Shown in pieces: positions 50,725 to 59,232 of a stretch of 64,000 bases of DNA; the first letter of the stretch is position 1; each line of letters opens with the position of its first letter. The DNA is from JACDAN01 sp963834825 (GTDB taxonomy: Bacteria; Actinomycetota; Thermoleophilia; Gaiellales; Gaiellaceae), in NCBI GenBank assembly GCA_963834825.1, contig CAWICZ010000007.1, positions 186,001 through 250,000 on the forward strand, given 5' to 3'. The notes beneath the pieces were generated by a model. It was not told the DNA's origin. It ran no database searches and saw only the letters and a list, made by a program, of their open reading frames with translations. A program made the position numbers and the translations under genes.

Positions 50725-51115
50725 GGTCGGCGCGACGGCGCGCCGGAGCCGCCGGATCACGGAGCGGGACATCGAGCTCTTCACCGAGCTCACGGGCGAC
50801 CGGAATCCGCTCCACTACGACGAGGCGGCGGCAGAGCGGTCGCGCTTTGGCGGGCTGATCGTCCAGGGCGGCGTCACGTCGGGGCTGCTGAACGCCGTCG
50901 TCGCGGAGGATCTCCCCGGGCCGGGCAGCGTGTTCCTCCATGTCGATTGGAGCTTCAAGGCTCCCGTCCGCCCCGGAGACGAGATCACCGCCGAGGTGGA
51001 GGTACTCGAGCGGCGCGATGACAAACCGCTCACTCGGCTGCGAACGACGATCACGAACCAGGACGGCACCGTCGTCCTCGACGGGACGGCGCTCGTGTGG
51101 ACCGAGGCGCTTTGA
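50717..51115 (+). CDS. MaoC-like (R)-specific enoyl-CoA hydratase
   Basis: The 132-residue single hot-dog domain product contains the hydratase motif ITERDIELFTELTGDRNPLHYDEAAAERSRFG, with the catalytic Asp and His, and LIVQGGVTSGLLNAVVAEDLPG. It resembles PhaJ and the R-hydratase 2 group, which hydrate trans-2-enoyl-CoA. The TTG at 50717 overlaps argR by 8 nt. Its place beside argR gives no functional clue. Confidence 0.9.
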   Translation: MAEVGATARRSRRITERDIELFTELTGDRNPLHYDEAAAERSRFGGLIVQGGVTSGLLNAVVAEDLPGPGSVFLHVDWSFKAPVRPGDEITAEVEVLERRDDKPLTRLRTTITNQDGTVVLDGTALVWTEAL

Positions 51116-51274
51116 CGCCGGGCCGCGCTCTCGCCGGGTCGCGCGTCGTGGCTGGGTCGACTCCACGACGGGCGGTCCCCTAACTCAGGTTCGCCCGGCC
51201 TCCTCCCCGCGGCGATCGTAGCCGTGAAACGCGCGCCGAACACGCGCGGATCTGCGCCGAACCTGTGACTTTCG

Positions 51275-51559
51275 CTACGCCCGGAACTCGGCCGAGGGCG
51301 GCGGCTGCTCGTGGTCGCCGAGATGCTCGATCTCCTTGGCAGGGAGGTCGAGCCGGATCTCACCTTCGACGATCCCGGTCACGCGCTCGGCCGGGACGTA
51401 CTTCGGCTTGCCCAGCAGGCTGCTCGAGACCGCGAGCCCGTTGAAGATGTCCTCGCCCGAGTCGCCGATCACCTCCTCGACCTTCCCGATCTCCGCGCCG
51501 TCGCTTCCGACCACCGCCCATCCCGGCTCGACCACCAGCCACGAAACGGGGTCTGGCAT
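51275..51559 (-). CDS. PRC-barrel/DUF2171 domain protein
   Basis: The 94-residue product is one PRC-barrel-like fold: WLVVEPGWAVVGSDGAEIGKVEEVIGD, then FNGLAVSSSLLGKPKYVPAERVTGIV and IRLDLPAKEIEHL. It starts at the ATG at 51559. A longer frame upstream is antisense and unlikely. The function is unknown; related proteins often occur near stress genes. The noncoding stretch 51560-51726 contains an 8-nt inverted repeat (GCCAAGGC/GCCTTGGC) but no gene. Confidence 0.72.
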   Translation of the reverse strand: MPDPVSWLVVEPGWAVVGSDGAEIGKVEEVIGDSGEDIFNGLAVSSSLLGKPKYVPAERVTGIVEGEIRLDLPAKEIEHLGDHEQPPPSAEFRA

Positions 51560-51726
51560 TAGTGCCCCTTCCAGTGATGCCGCCGAGCTTCTGGGTCGCG
51601 AGCACCAAGCCAGAGGCCGCAGTCCGACGCGCCAAGGCTGGACAGCCTTGGCAAGGAGGAGGGTGGGCTCTGGCGCCGCGTGATCGCGGGCCAGAAGCCG
51701 GCATGTATTGCTGGATGGGGCACTGA

Positions 51727-52377
51727 CTAGGTGGCCTTGCCGTCGACGTACCAGACCGGGCCCTGGGTCGCGACCGCCTTCGTGTCCGACAATGCCCGCA
51801 GGATCAGCAGCCGTCCGGTGATCCCTTCCCCGTCCAACCGCTCGAGGCATCGTCGGGTCATGTTCGCCGAAGCGCCGTAGCCGAAGGTCCGAGCGACGCG
51901 GAACCGGAACGCGAGCCCACGGTCCGGGCGAGCAGGATTGACCGGGGCGAGGAGCAGCGCCCCGCGATCGAGCTCGGCGCTCGATGCGAGCTCGACCTCG
52001 GCGTAGAGATCGCTCCAATCCTCCGGGAGGGCGGCGATCGCCGACAGCCAGGCGTCCGCGAGTGGCGGCCACGTCGCGCGGCGCTCGGCCGCCGGCCGCT
52101 CGGGGGCGGCGTCGGAGAAGGTGACGAGCTCGAGCTGCCCGCGAATCCGGTCGCGGTCGACGCGGTTCAGCAGCCGTCGGAGGAGCTCGACGCGCCCGCC
52201 GGCCCGAGGCACGGACAACTGAATGCGGTTCCCAGCGCGGCCGGGCCCGAGCGGTGCCAGCAGCGCGGCGGCGCGCTCGGACTGCTCAGGGTCGTCGACG
52301 GTCAGCACGAGGCGAACGTCGGCCCACTCGGCCGGCAGGCGCGACTCGATCTCGCGGAACTGGTCGACGACGCGCAT
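51727..52377 (-). CDS. Hypothetical protein
   Basis: The 216-residue product has two similar halves. Each starts with a strand-turn of form LPAEWADVRLVLTVDDPEQSERAAALLAPL / LPEDWSDLYAEVELASSAELDRGALLLAPV, which suggests an internal duplication of a small alpha/beta fold. No family is recognised. It is divergent from the E1 alpha gene, with only 24 nt between the two ATGs. Confidence 0.65.
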   Translation of the reverse strand: MRVVDQFREIESRLPAEWADVRLVLTVDDPEQSERAAALLAPLGPGRAGNRIQLSVPRAGGRVELLRRLLNRVDRDRIRGQLELVTFSDAAPERPAAERRATWPPLADAWLSAIAALPEDWSDLYAEVELASSAELDRGALLLAPVNPARPDRGLAFRFRVARTFGYGASANMTRRCLERLDGEGITGRLLILRALSDTKAVATQGPVWYVDGKAT

Positions 52378-52388
52378 GGGCCCGAGCA

Positions 52389-52394
52389 TAGACT
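52389..52394 (+). promoter_or_regulatory. Candidate -10 box (leaderless E1 alpha gene)
   Basis: TAGACT ends 7 nt before the ATG at 52402. TCGACG upstream, 19 nt away, is the best -35-like match. Confidence 0.4.
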
Positions 52395-52401
52395 GCGGCC
52401 G

Positions 52402-53373
52402 ATGGCGAAGGTTGAACGGAAGGGGGCGGTTTCGCCTGAGCTCCTGCGGGAGTTTCTCCGCGAGATGCTGCTGATCCGCCGCTTCGAGGAGAAGGTGGAG
52501 GAGCGCTTCCGCGCAGGCGAGCTGCCGGGGTTCCTCCACGTCGCGATCGGCCAGGAGGCCGTTGCGGTCGGCGTCTGCCGCGCCCTCGAGGAGGGCGACG
52601 TGATCGGCTCGACGCACCGCGCCCACGGGCACACCCTCGCGAAGGGCACGCACCCGAACGAGGTCATGGCCGAGCTGTACGGGAAGCTGGAGGGCTGCTC
52701 CCACGGCTACGGCGGCTCGATGCACCTCTACGACGTCGAGCGCGGCAACCTCGGCGCGAACGCAGTCGTCGGCGGCGGGCTCCCGGCGATCGTCGGTGCC
52801 GCGCTCGCCTTCAAGTTCCGGGACGAGCCTCGCGTCGCCGTCGCGTTCTTCGGCGATGGGGCGACGAACATCGGCACATTCCACGAGTCCCTCAACCTGG
52901 CGCAGTTGTGGGAGGTGCCCGCCGTCTTCGTCCTCGAGAACAACCACTGGGCGGAGTCGACGCCGGCGAGCCAGCACATGCCGATCACGGATCTGACCAA
53001 GCGCGCGGTCGCCTACGGGATGAAGTCGATGACCGTTGACGGCCAGGAGGTCCAGCAGGTCTACGAGACGGCCACGAAGGCGATTGAGCACGCCCGATCG
53101 GGCCGCGGCCCAGTCCTCCTCGTCGCCAACACCTACCGGCTGACCGGCCACTACGTCGGCGATCCCCAGGTCTACCGCCCGAAGGACGAGCTCAAGAAGC
53201 TGCGCGAGACGCAGGATCCGCTCGACAAGCTGCGCGCCGAGCTCGACCTCTCGGACGATGAGTTCGAAGACCTCGACCGCGAGGTGACCGAGCTCGTCGA
53301 GGGCTCCGTCGAGTTCGCGAAGGCGGGCACGGACCCTAAGCCGGAGGACGCGCTCAAGAACGTCTATGCCTGA
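52402..53373 (+). CDS. 2-oxoacid dehydrogenase E1 component, alpha subunit (pyruvate/acetoin type)
   Basis: The 323-residue product carries the thiamine-diphosphate motif GDGATNIGTFHESLNLAQLWEVPAVFVLENN and, before it, IGSTHRAHGHTLAKGTHPNEVMAELYGK and GGSMHLYD, as in E1 alpha of the pyruvate, branched-chain and acetoin dehydrogenase complexes. The C-terminal half supports the acetoin/pyruvate branch. It is the first gene of an E1 alpha-E1 beta-E2 set, overlapping the beta subunit by 8 nt. The true substrate is unresolved. Confidence 0.92.
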   Translation: MAKVERKGAVSPELLREFLREMLLIRRFEEKVEERFRAGELPGFLHVAIGQEAVAVGVCRALEEGDVIGSTHRAHGHTLAKGTHPNEVMAELYGKLEGCSHGYGGSMHLYDVERGNLGANAVVGGGLPAIVGAALAFKFRDEPRVAVAFFGDGATNIGTFHESLNLAQLWEVPAVFVLENNHWAESTPASQHMPITDLTKRAVAYGMKSMTVDGQEVQQVYETATKAIEHARSGRGPVLLVANTYRLTGHYVGDPQVYRPKDELKKLRETQDPLDKLRAELDLSDDEFEDLDREVTELVEGSVEFAKAGTDPKPEDALKNVYA

Positions 53374-54352
53374 GCTGAGCTACCGCGAAGCCGTCCGCGA
53401 CGCTCTCTCGAACGCGATGCGTGAGGACGAGGACGTCTTCATCATGGGCGAGGACATCGCCGAGATGGGCGGCTCGATGGGCGTCACCCAGGGGATGCTC
53501 GAGGAGTTCGGCCCCGAGCGCGTGCGCAACACCCCGATCTCCGAGGCCGCGATCGTCGGCACGGCGATCGGCGCGGCGATCCAGGGCCTGCGGCCGGTCG
53601 TCGAGATCATGTACGAGGACTTCCTGACACTCGCCGCCGAGCAGGTGATCAACCAGGCGGCCAAGCACCGCTACATGTCGGGCGGCCAGGTGAAGGTGCC
53701 CCTGACGATCCGGACGCAGGGCGGGGCCGGCTGGTCGCCTGGCGCCCAGCACGCGCAGCAGCTCGAGGCGTGGTTCGTCCACATCCCAGGGCTCAAGGTC
53801 GTCTTCGCGTCGACGCCGACCGACGTGCGCGGGCTGCTCTACGCCTCGATCTACGAGGACAACCCCGTCATCTTCTTCGAGCATCGCACGCTCTACGGGC
53901 TCAAGGAGGACGTGCCGGCGGAGCTCGAACCGATCCCGCTCGGCCAGGCGAGGGTGCACCGTAAAGGCGAGGACGTCACGGTCGTTGCGACCGGCCGACT
54001 CGTCCATGAGGCGCTCACCGCCGCCGAGCAGGCCGAGGAGCAGGGGATCTCCGTCGAGGTCGTCGACCCGCGCACGCTTCAGCCGCTCGACGACGCGACG
54101 ATCGTCAACTCCGTGAAGAAGACGAACCGCGCCGTCGTCGCTCACGAGGCGGTGACACGCATGGGCTTCGGGGCCGAGGTGGCCGCCGTCGTCCAGTACC
54201 AGGCCTTCGACTGGCTCGACGCGCCGATCGAGCGCGTCGGCGCCGAGTTCACGCCGCTCCCGTTCGCGCCGGTCATGGAGGAGTGGGTGATTCCCTACGC
54301 CGACGACGTCCTCCAGGCGGTTCTGCGAACGGTCGGACGCGATGGCAACTGA
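53366..54352 (+). CDS. 2-oxoacid dehydrogenase E1 component, beta subunit
   Basis: The 328-residue product has the transketolase-type beta subunit sequence: LSYREAVRDALSNAMREDED, EDIAEMGGSMGVTQG, RNTPISEAAIVGTAIGAA, EIMYEDFLTLAAEQVINQAAK and the C-terminal swivel ISVEVVDPRTLQPLDDATI. It pairs with E1 alpha to decarboxylate the 2-oxoacid and transfer the acyl group to the E2 lipoyl arm. The end overlaps the E2 start by 11 nt. Confidence 0.93.
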   Translation: MPELSYREAVRDALSNAMREDEDVFIMGEDIAEMGGSMGVTQGMLEEFGPERVRNTPISEAAIVGTAIGAAIQGLRPVVEIMYEDFLTLAAEQVINQAAKHRYMSGGQVKVPLTIRTQGGAGWSPGAQHAQQLEAWFVHIPGLKVVFASTPTDVRGLLYASIYEDNPVIFFEHRTLYGLKEDVPAELEPIPLGQARVHRKGEDVTVVATGRLVHEALTAAEQAEEQGISVEVVDPRTLQPLDDATIVNSVKKTNRAVVAHEAVTRMGFGAEVAAVVQYQAFDWLDAPIERVGAEFTPLPFAPVMEEWVIPYADDVLQAVLRTVGRDGN

Positions 54353-55609
54353 GATCAAGCTCCCGCGCCTTGGCCAGGGCATGGAGTCCGGGACTGTCGT
54401 CCGCTGGCTGAAGCAGGAGGGCGAGCGCGTCGAGAAGGGCGAGCCGCTCTACGAGCTCGACACCGAGAAGGTGACGCAGGAGGTCGAGGCCGATGCGTCA
54501 GGCGTGCTGCTCAAGATCACCGTCCAGGAGGGCGAGGTCCCGGTCGGCCAGACGATCGCCGTCATCGGCGAGGAGGGCGAGGCGGTGCCCGAGGCCGAGC
54601 CGGAGGCGCCGAGCCCGCGGCTGCGCCGGACGTGGACGGGGCGCCCGAGGAGGAGGGCTCGCGGGCGCCGGCCCGGGACGAGGAGCGAGAGCGGGGCCGC
54701 GAAGCGCCGGTCGCCGCGGAGCCGGCGCCGGCGCCGGCCGAGCCTCAGCCGACGACGACGGACGGCCGGGTCAAGGCATCGCCGCTCGCGCGCCGCATCG
54801 CCCGTGAGAAGGGGCTCGAGCTCGCCGAGATCCGAGGCACCGGCCCGGAGGGTCGCATCGTCGCCGAGGACGTCGAGCGCGCTCTCGCGGCGCCGGCACC
54901 CGCGCGGGGACCGAGTCCCCTGCCGGCCGAGCCGGAGATCACGCCGCTCACCACGCTCCGCAAGACGATCGCGCGGCGGCTGACCGAGGCCTGGCAGGCG
55001 CCGGTCTTCCAGATCTCGATGTCGGCGGACATGGGCCGCGCGCAGGAGCTCCGCGAGCGCCTCGTCGAGCTGACTCGCGAGGGCGAGATGAAGCCGACGA
55101 TCTCCGACGTGTTGACCAAGGCCTGCGCCGCGGCGCTGATGCGCCATCCGGAGGTGAACGCGCACTACGCCGACCAGGCGGTCCAGCGCTTCCCGACCGC
55201 CCACGTCGGCATGGCGGTCGCAACCGACCGCGGCCTGCTCGTTCCCGTCATCCACGGCGCCGATCGACTCACGCTCGCCGAGATCGCCGCCGCCCGCGCC
55301 GACCTCGTCAGCCGCGCGCGCGACGCGAAGCTCCAGCAGGCTGATCTCGAAGGCGGAACCTTTACGGTGTCCAATCTCGGCATGTATGGCGTCGAGCAGT
55401 TCATCGCCGTTCTCAACCCGCCGCAGGTCGCGATCCTCGCCGTCGGGGCAATCGACGAGAAACCGGTCGTCGCGGACGGCGACCTCGAGATCAGACCGAT
55501 GATGAGCCTGACGCTGACCTGCGACCACCGCGCGATCGACGGTTCCGTGGCGGCCGAGTTCCTTGGCACGGTTCGCGCCTTCCTAGAAGAACCCGGTCTC
55601 GCGCTTTAG
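54342..55609 (+). CDS. 2-oxoacid dehydrogenase E2 component (one frameshift)
   Basis: The product has one lipoyl domain (LYELDTEKVTQEV, Lys acceptor), an Ala/Glu/Pro linker, a peripheral subunit-binding domain (SPLARRIAREKGLELAEIRG) and a catalytic acyltransferase domain (TLRKTIARRLTEAW to LTCDHRAIDGSVAAEFL, HxxxDG site). Between 54600 and 54632 the frame shifts by one base in the linker, from EAEPEAPSP to a frame reading APDVDGAPEEE. The lipoyl and catalytic halves are otherwise intact. The E1 genes lie upstream and the E3 gene is 1.0 kb downstream. Confidence 0.88.
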
Positions 55610-55612
55610 AGT
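55607..55612 (+). promoter_or_regulatory. Candidate -10 box (leaderless VOC gene)
   Basis: TAGAGT ends 7 nt before the GTG at 55620. The box overlaps the E2 stop codon. Confidence 0.35.
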
Positions 55613-55619
55613 CGAGGCC

Positions 55620-55952
55620 GTGCGGGTCTGGTACCGCGTCCGGGACCTCCAGGCGGGTCGCTCCTTCTACACGGCCAAGTTGGGCTTCACCGAGACCGCC
55701 TTCGACGAGGCGGAACGTTGGGCGGAGCTCGAGCGCGACGAGATGCGGATCGCCCTGACCGAGGGGGATCCGATCGAGGGAGGGGTCGCCACGATCGACG
55801 TCGACGACGCGAAGGCGGAGGCCGAGCGGCTCCGCTCGCAGGAGGTCGAGGTCGGCACGGTGCTCGAGATCCACAACGAGGTCCGACTGCTGGACGTGTT
55901 CGACCCGGACGGGAATCGAGTGCAGCTCGTCGAGCAGCTCCGTCGTGATTAG
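55620..55952 (+). CDS. VOC family protein
   Basis: The 110-residue product is a compact vicinal-oxygen-chelate fold: VWYRVRDLQAGRSFYTAKLGFTE and RIALTEGDPIEGGVATIDVDDAKAEAERL with LDVFDPDGNRVQLVEQ. The GTG start lies 10 nt after the E2 stop. It sits among dehydrogenase genes without obvious relation to them. Its stop overlaps the GNAT start. Confidence 0.85.
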   Translation: MRVWYRVRDLQAGRSFYTAKLGFTETAFDEAERWAELERDEMRIALTEGDPIEGGVATIDVDDAKAEAERLRSQEVEVGTVLEIHNEVRLLDVFDPDGNRVQLVEQLRRD

Positions 55953-56406
55953 GCGGGGCAATCCACAGGACGTTCGGTTCCTCCGCGACATGCTTCGCCA
56001 CGCCTTCTACTGGCGGTCGGGCGCAACGGTCGAGGAGTCCTCGCTCTGGCGCTACGTCTCGGGTTGGGGGCGGCGCGGCGATGCCGCGGTAATCGCGCTC
56101 GAGGCCGGTTTCGCGGTTGGCGCGGCGTGGTACCGGCTGTTCTCCCGCGACGAGCCCGGCTTCGGGTTCATCGACGAAAAGACGCCGGAGGTCGCGGTCG
56201 CCGTCGTGCCCAGCCGCCGGGGACGGGGGATCGGCTCCGAGCTCCTAGACGCCCTAGTCGAGCAAGCGCGGGAGCAGGGGTACAAGGGCCTCAGCCTCAC
56301 GGTCGCGGCGGACGACACCCCGGCGATGCACGTCTTCGAGAAGCAGGGCTTCGAGCGGGTCGAGGAGACCGACGGCTCGTGGACGATGCATCTCGACCTG
56401 TCCTGA
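55945..56406 (+). CDS. GNAT family N-acetyltransferase
   Basis: The 153-residue product has RGNPQDVRFLRDMLRHAFYW, the acetyl-CoA motif VAVVPSRRGRGIGSELLDALVEQA, LSLTVAADDTPAMHVFEKQGFERVEE and a terminal SWTMHLDLS. GTG start at 55945. Substrate unknown; the fold is a generic acyltransferase. Confidence 0.9.
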   Translation: MIRRGNPQDVRFLRDMLRHAFYWRSGATVEESSLWRYVSGWGRRGDAAVIALEAGFAVGAAWYRLFSRDEPGFGFIDEKTPEVAVAVVPSRRGRGIGSELLDALVEQAREQGYKGLSLTVAADDTPAMHVFEKQGFERVEETDGSWTMHLDLS

Positions 56407-56425
56407 GCAGACGTCTGTGCCGGGT

Positions 56426-56452
56426 CGTGTCCGGTGTCAGACACCGGACACG
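56426..56452. repeat. Intergenic palindrome, copy 2
   Basis: A perfect 13+1+13 inverted repeat (CGTGTCCGGTGTC a GACACCGGACACG) in the gap between the GNAT and lpd genes. It shares the CCGGTGTC core and flank with 10951-10967 and is the better-preserved copy. Confidence 0.7.
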
Positions 56453-56625
56453 GCTGCCGGGGCCAGGACGGGAGGCGCGATCGCGAGGAAGCATGCGGTC
56501 TGACCTCTTCGGCGTCCACGCCACACGCCGGAACGCGGACACGTCCCGGCAGTGTCGGAAGCGGCCCTGCCTCGGGCTCCGCCAGTAGGATCGAACGCAG
56601 ACAACGACGAAGGAGCGAGAGACCG

Positions 56626-58032
56626 ATGGAATCTGACGTTGCCGTCCTGGGGGGCGGTCCCGGCGGCTACACGGCCGCGATTCGCGCGGCGCAGCTCGGC
56701 GCCACCACCGTCTGCATCGAGAAGGAGCCGGAGCTGGGCGGAACCTGCCTCCGCGTGGGCTGCATCCCGACCAAGGCCTGGGTGCAGACCGCCTTCGCGA
56801 TGAAAGAAGCCGAGGAGACCTTCGCCAAGCTCGGCGTCCAGGTCGGAGAGCCCAGCCTCGACCTGGGGACCGCGAACCAGTGGAAGGACGGCGTCGTCAA
56901 GCAAATGACCAGCGGTGTCGCGTCGCTCTTCAAAGCCAACGGCGTCGAGTGGGTCAAGGGCACCGGCCGCTTCAAGGACGCGAACACGATCGCCGTCGAA
57001 GGCGGTGAGGACGTCACCTTCAAGCAGGCGGTCATCGCCACCGGCAGCTTCCCGCTCCGGCCGCCGATCGAGGGCCTCGACTCGCCTCGCTGCGTCGACT
57101 CGACCGGCCTGCTCGCCCAGCAGGAGGTTCCCAAGCGGCTGGTCGTCCTCGGGGGCGGCATCATCGGCTGCGAGTTCGCGTCGATCTTCAGCCGCTTCGG
57201 CTCCGAGGTGACGATCATCGAGATGCTCCCGAAGCTGATCCCGATGGAGGACGACGACGCGTCGGCGGAGCTCGCGAAGCAGTTCAAGCGCCGCAACATC
57301 ACCCTCCACCTCGAGAAGCAGTGCACGAAGGTCGAGGACGACGGCTCGAAGCTCACCGTCCACTTCGGCGACGGCGAGACGGTCGAGGCCGACCTGATGC
57401 TCGTCTCCGTCGGACGCGGCCCGCTGGTCGAGAACCTCGGTCTCGAGGAGATCGGCGTCGAGTTCGACAAGCGAACGGGGATCGCGGCCGACGAGCACCG
57501 CCGCACGACCGTCGATCACATCTACGCCGTCGGCGACTGCGCCGGCTACTGGCAGCTCGCCCACACCGCGTTCCGCGAGGGCGAGGTCGCGGCCGAGAAC
57601 GCGACGGGCCACGAGGCCATCGTCGACAACCGCGGCGTCCCGCGGCCGATCTACACCGACCCCGAGGTCGCGGCGGTCGGCCTGACCGAGGCCGAGGCAC
57701 GGGAGCAACACGGCGACGACGTCGAGGTCGGCGTCTTCCCCTGGGTTGCGAACGCCCGCGCCGTGATGCAGAACGAGACCGTCGGCTGGGTCAAGTCGAT
57801 CCACGAGAGCCGGTACGGGGAGCTGCTCGGAATCGTCATGGTCGGGCCGCACGTCACCGATCTGATCGAGGCCGGCGTCGTCGCGCTCGACGCCGAATCG
57901 ACGGTCGAGACCGTCGCCGACGGGATGGCGGCGCACCCGACCTTGTCCGAGGCGGTCAAGGAAGCCGGTCTGGTGGCGTTGGGACGGGCGATCCACCTGC
58001 CGAATCGAAAGCGAGCCAAGGCAACCGCCTAG
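56626..58032 (+). CDS. lpdA: Dihydrolipoyl dehydrogenase (E3)
   Basis: The 468-residue product has the FAD site VAVLGGGPGGYTAAIRAAQLG, the redox disulfide in LGGTCLRVGCIPTKA, the NAD site LVVLGGGIIGCEFASIFSRFG, YAVGDCAGYW and the catalytic His/Glu at AAHPTLSEAVKEAG near the C-terminus. It reoxidises the lipoyl group of the E2 component encoded upstream. AAGGAG at 56610-56615 is 10 nt before the ATG at 56626. A longer frame upstream is not expected. Confidence 0.94.
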   Translation: MESDVAVLGGGPGGYTAAIRAAQLGATTVCIEKEPELGGTCLRVGCIPTKAWVQTAFAMKEAEETFAKLGVQVGEPSLDLGTANQWKDGVVKQMTSGVASLFKANGVEWVKGTGRFKDANTIAVEGGEDVTFKQAVIATGSFPLRPPIEGLDSPRCVDSTGLLAQQEVPKRLVVLGGGIIGCEFASIFSRFGSEVTIIEMLPKLIPMEDDDASAELAKQFKRRNITLHLEKQCTKVEDDGSKLTVHFGDGETVEADLMLVSVGRGPLVENLGLEEIGVEFDKRTGIAADEHRRTTVDHIYAVGDCAGYWQLAHTAFREGEVAAENATGHEAIVDNRGVPRPIYTDPEVAAVGLTEAEAREQHGDDVEVGVFPWVANARAVMQNETVGWVKSIHESRYGELLGIVMVGPHVTDLIEAGVVALDAESTVETVADGMAAHPTLSEAVKEAGLVALGRAIHLPNRKRAKATA

Positions 58033-58040
58033 CGGCGCCT

Positions 58041-58070
58041 CTGACGCTCCGACCCGAGGCTCAGTAACCT
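58041..58070 (+). promoter_or_regulatory. Candidate promoter (leaderless)
   Basis: CTGACG (58041-58046) and TAACCT (58065-58070) are separated by 18 nt, and the latter ends 7 nt before the ATG at 58078. This is the best -35/-10 pair among the leaderless candidates. Confidence 0.4.
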
Positions 58071-58077
58071 CCCGGCC

Positions 58078-58290
58078 ATGAGCATTGTCAACAGGAGAAA
58101 CGCAGTCCTCGGTTGGACGGTCTGGACGATCAGCAAGACGGCCGCGAAGAGGAAGGCCAAGCAGGCGGCCAAGCCGGAGAACGGGAATGGCAGGCCGGGC
58201 AAGCGGGCAGCCGTCCTCTCCGGCCTTGCGGCGACCGGAGGCGCGGTCTGGTTCTGGCGCCGCCGGCGCGGCGACGACGAGGAGACCTAA
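58078..58290 (+). CDS. Small basic membrane-associated protein
   Basis: The 70-residue product has a Lys/Arg-rich middle (KTAAKRKAKQAAKPENGNGRPGK) between an N-terminal hydrophobic stretch (AVLGWTVWTI) and a C-terminal one (AVLSGLAATGGAVWFWRRRRG). The family is not recognised. It follows lpdA by 45 nt on the same strand and may have its own promoter. Confidence 0.6.
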   Translation: MSIVNRRNAVLGWTVWTISKTAAKRKAKQAAKPENGNGRPGKRAAVLSGLAATGGAVWFWRRRRGDDEET

Positions 58291-58320
58291 CCTCGCCGCC
58301 GCCGCTCTCGGGCGGTTCCG

Positions 58321-59116
58321 CTAGGCGGTAGCGGGCGAGGCGGTCCGGACGCGGACGAGACGCCGCGTCGAGATGCCTGCGAGCAGGTCGTCGCCCTGCT
58401 TGCGGGCCCGGACGAACATGACCATCGAGCCGCCGCGGACGAGCCGCAGGCGGGTGGTCGGCAGCAGCTGGATCGTCGCGTAGCCGTCGACGTTCGTCGT
58501 GACTTCCTGCGACGGCGTGATCCAGCCGAGCGGCACGCCGGTGACGAGAACGATCGCGTCACGCACGACGTAGCCGCGCGTGTCGGTCACGCGGAAGCGC
58601 CCCGTGAAGGGCTGGCGCGACCGCAGGACCGTCGGCGTGAACTGCAGCCCCGAAAGGACGAGCCGATCCGGCAGGTTGACGCTGGACGCCGGGATCGACG
58701 TCTTCCCGTCCTGGAGGCGCGTTGCGCCGGCAGGCGGTACAACGACGGCGGTCTGGGCGGTTGCTTCCCCCACCGAGCCGTCGGCGTTCCGAGCCACGAC
58801 CCTCACCCGCAGGCGCGAGCCGACGTCCGCCGTCGCGACGCGGTACGACTTCGCCGTCGAGTTGGCGATGTCCGCGCACGGTGCCGGCGGTGGTGCAGCG
58901 CTGCCACTGGTACGTGAACGTCATCGGGTTCGTGCCTGCCCACTCGCCGTCCTTGGCGATGAGCAGCTCGCCGTCCTGGGCAGTGCCCACGACCGCCGGG
59001 TTCTCCGTGTTGCTCGGCGGGACCGCGGACTGGGCTTCGGCGAGCCCGGCCACCGTGGCGAGGGCGGTCAGGATCGACGCCGCACCGGCGACGAGGACGA
59101 GTTGCAGCTTCCTCAT
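58321..59116 (-). pseudogene. Secreted Ig-like protein, one frameshift
   Basis: The upstream part (59116 down to about 58885) has a signal peptide (LQLVLVAGAASILTALATVAG) and TYQWQRCTTAGT, and the downstream part resumes after a one-base shift with CADIANSTAKSYRVATADVG and RLRVRVVARNADGSVG and ends at 58321. The joined sequence is the QRC..C..I..A...Y....DVG..LRV.V pattern of immunoglobulin-like modules common in secreted Thermoleophilia proteins. The second half (VLRSRQPFTGRFRVTDTRGY) is a beta-sandwich tail. The break may be a sequence error. Confidence 0.7.
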
Positions 59117-59232
59117 TGAATGCTTCCCCCTTTTCCATCGGACTCCGATGTACCTGGGAAGCGTTCCCGCCGAATTCGAGTGGAATGCTCGAAAGTGGTA
59201 AGGATTGTCTGAACTCGATGAGGAGAGTCGGA

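Noticed and set aside
49712..51166. 484-codon minus-strand frame covering argR and MaoC
   Set aside because: Only its 3' 119 codons (from the ATG at 50071) look like a protein; the rest is antisense to argR and the hydratase.
51639..51662. GCCAAGGC/GCCTTGGC hairpin as a terminator
   Set aside because: An 8-nt inverted repeat is present, but there is no T-tract and it is not at a gene end that needs one; a weak GCCTTG/CAAGGC stem near 34355 is similar. No function supported.
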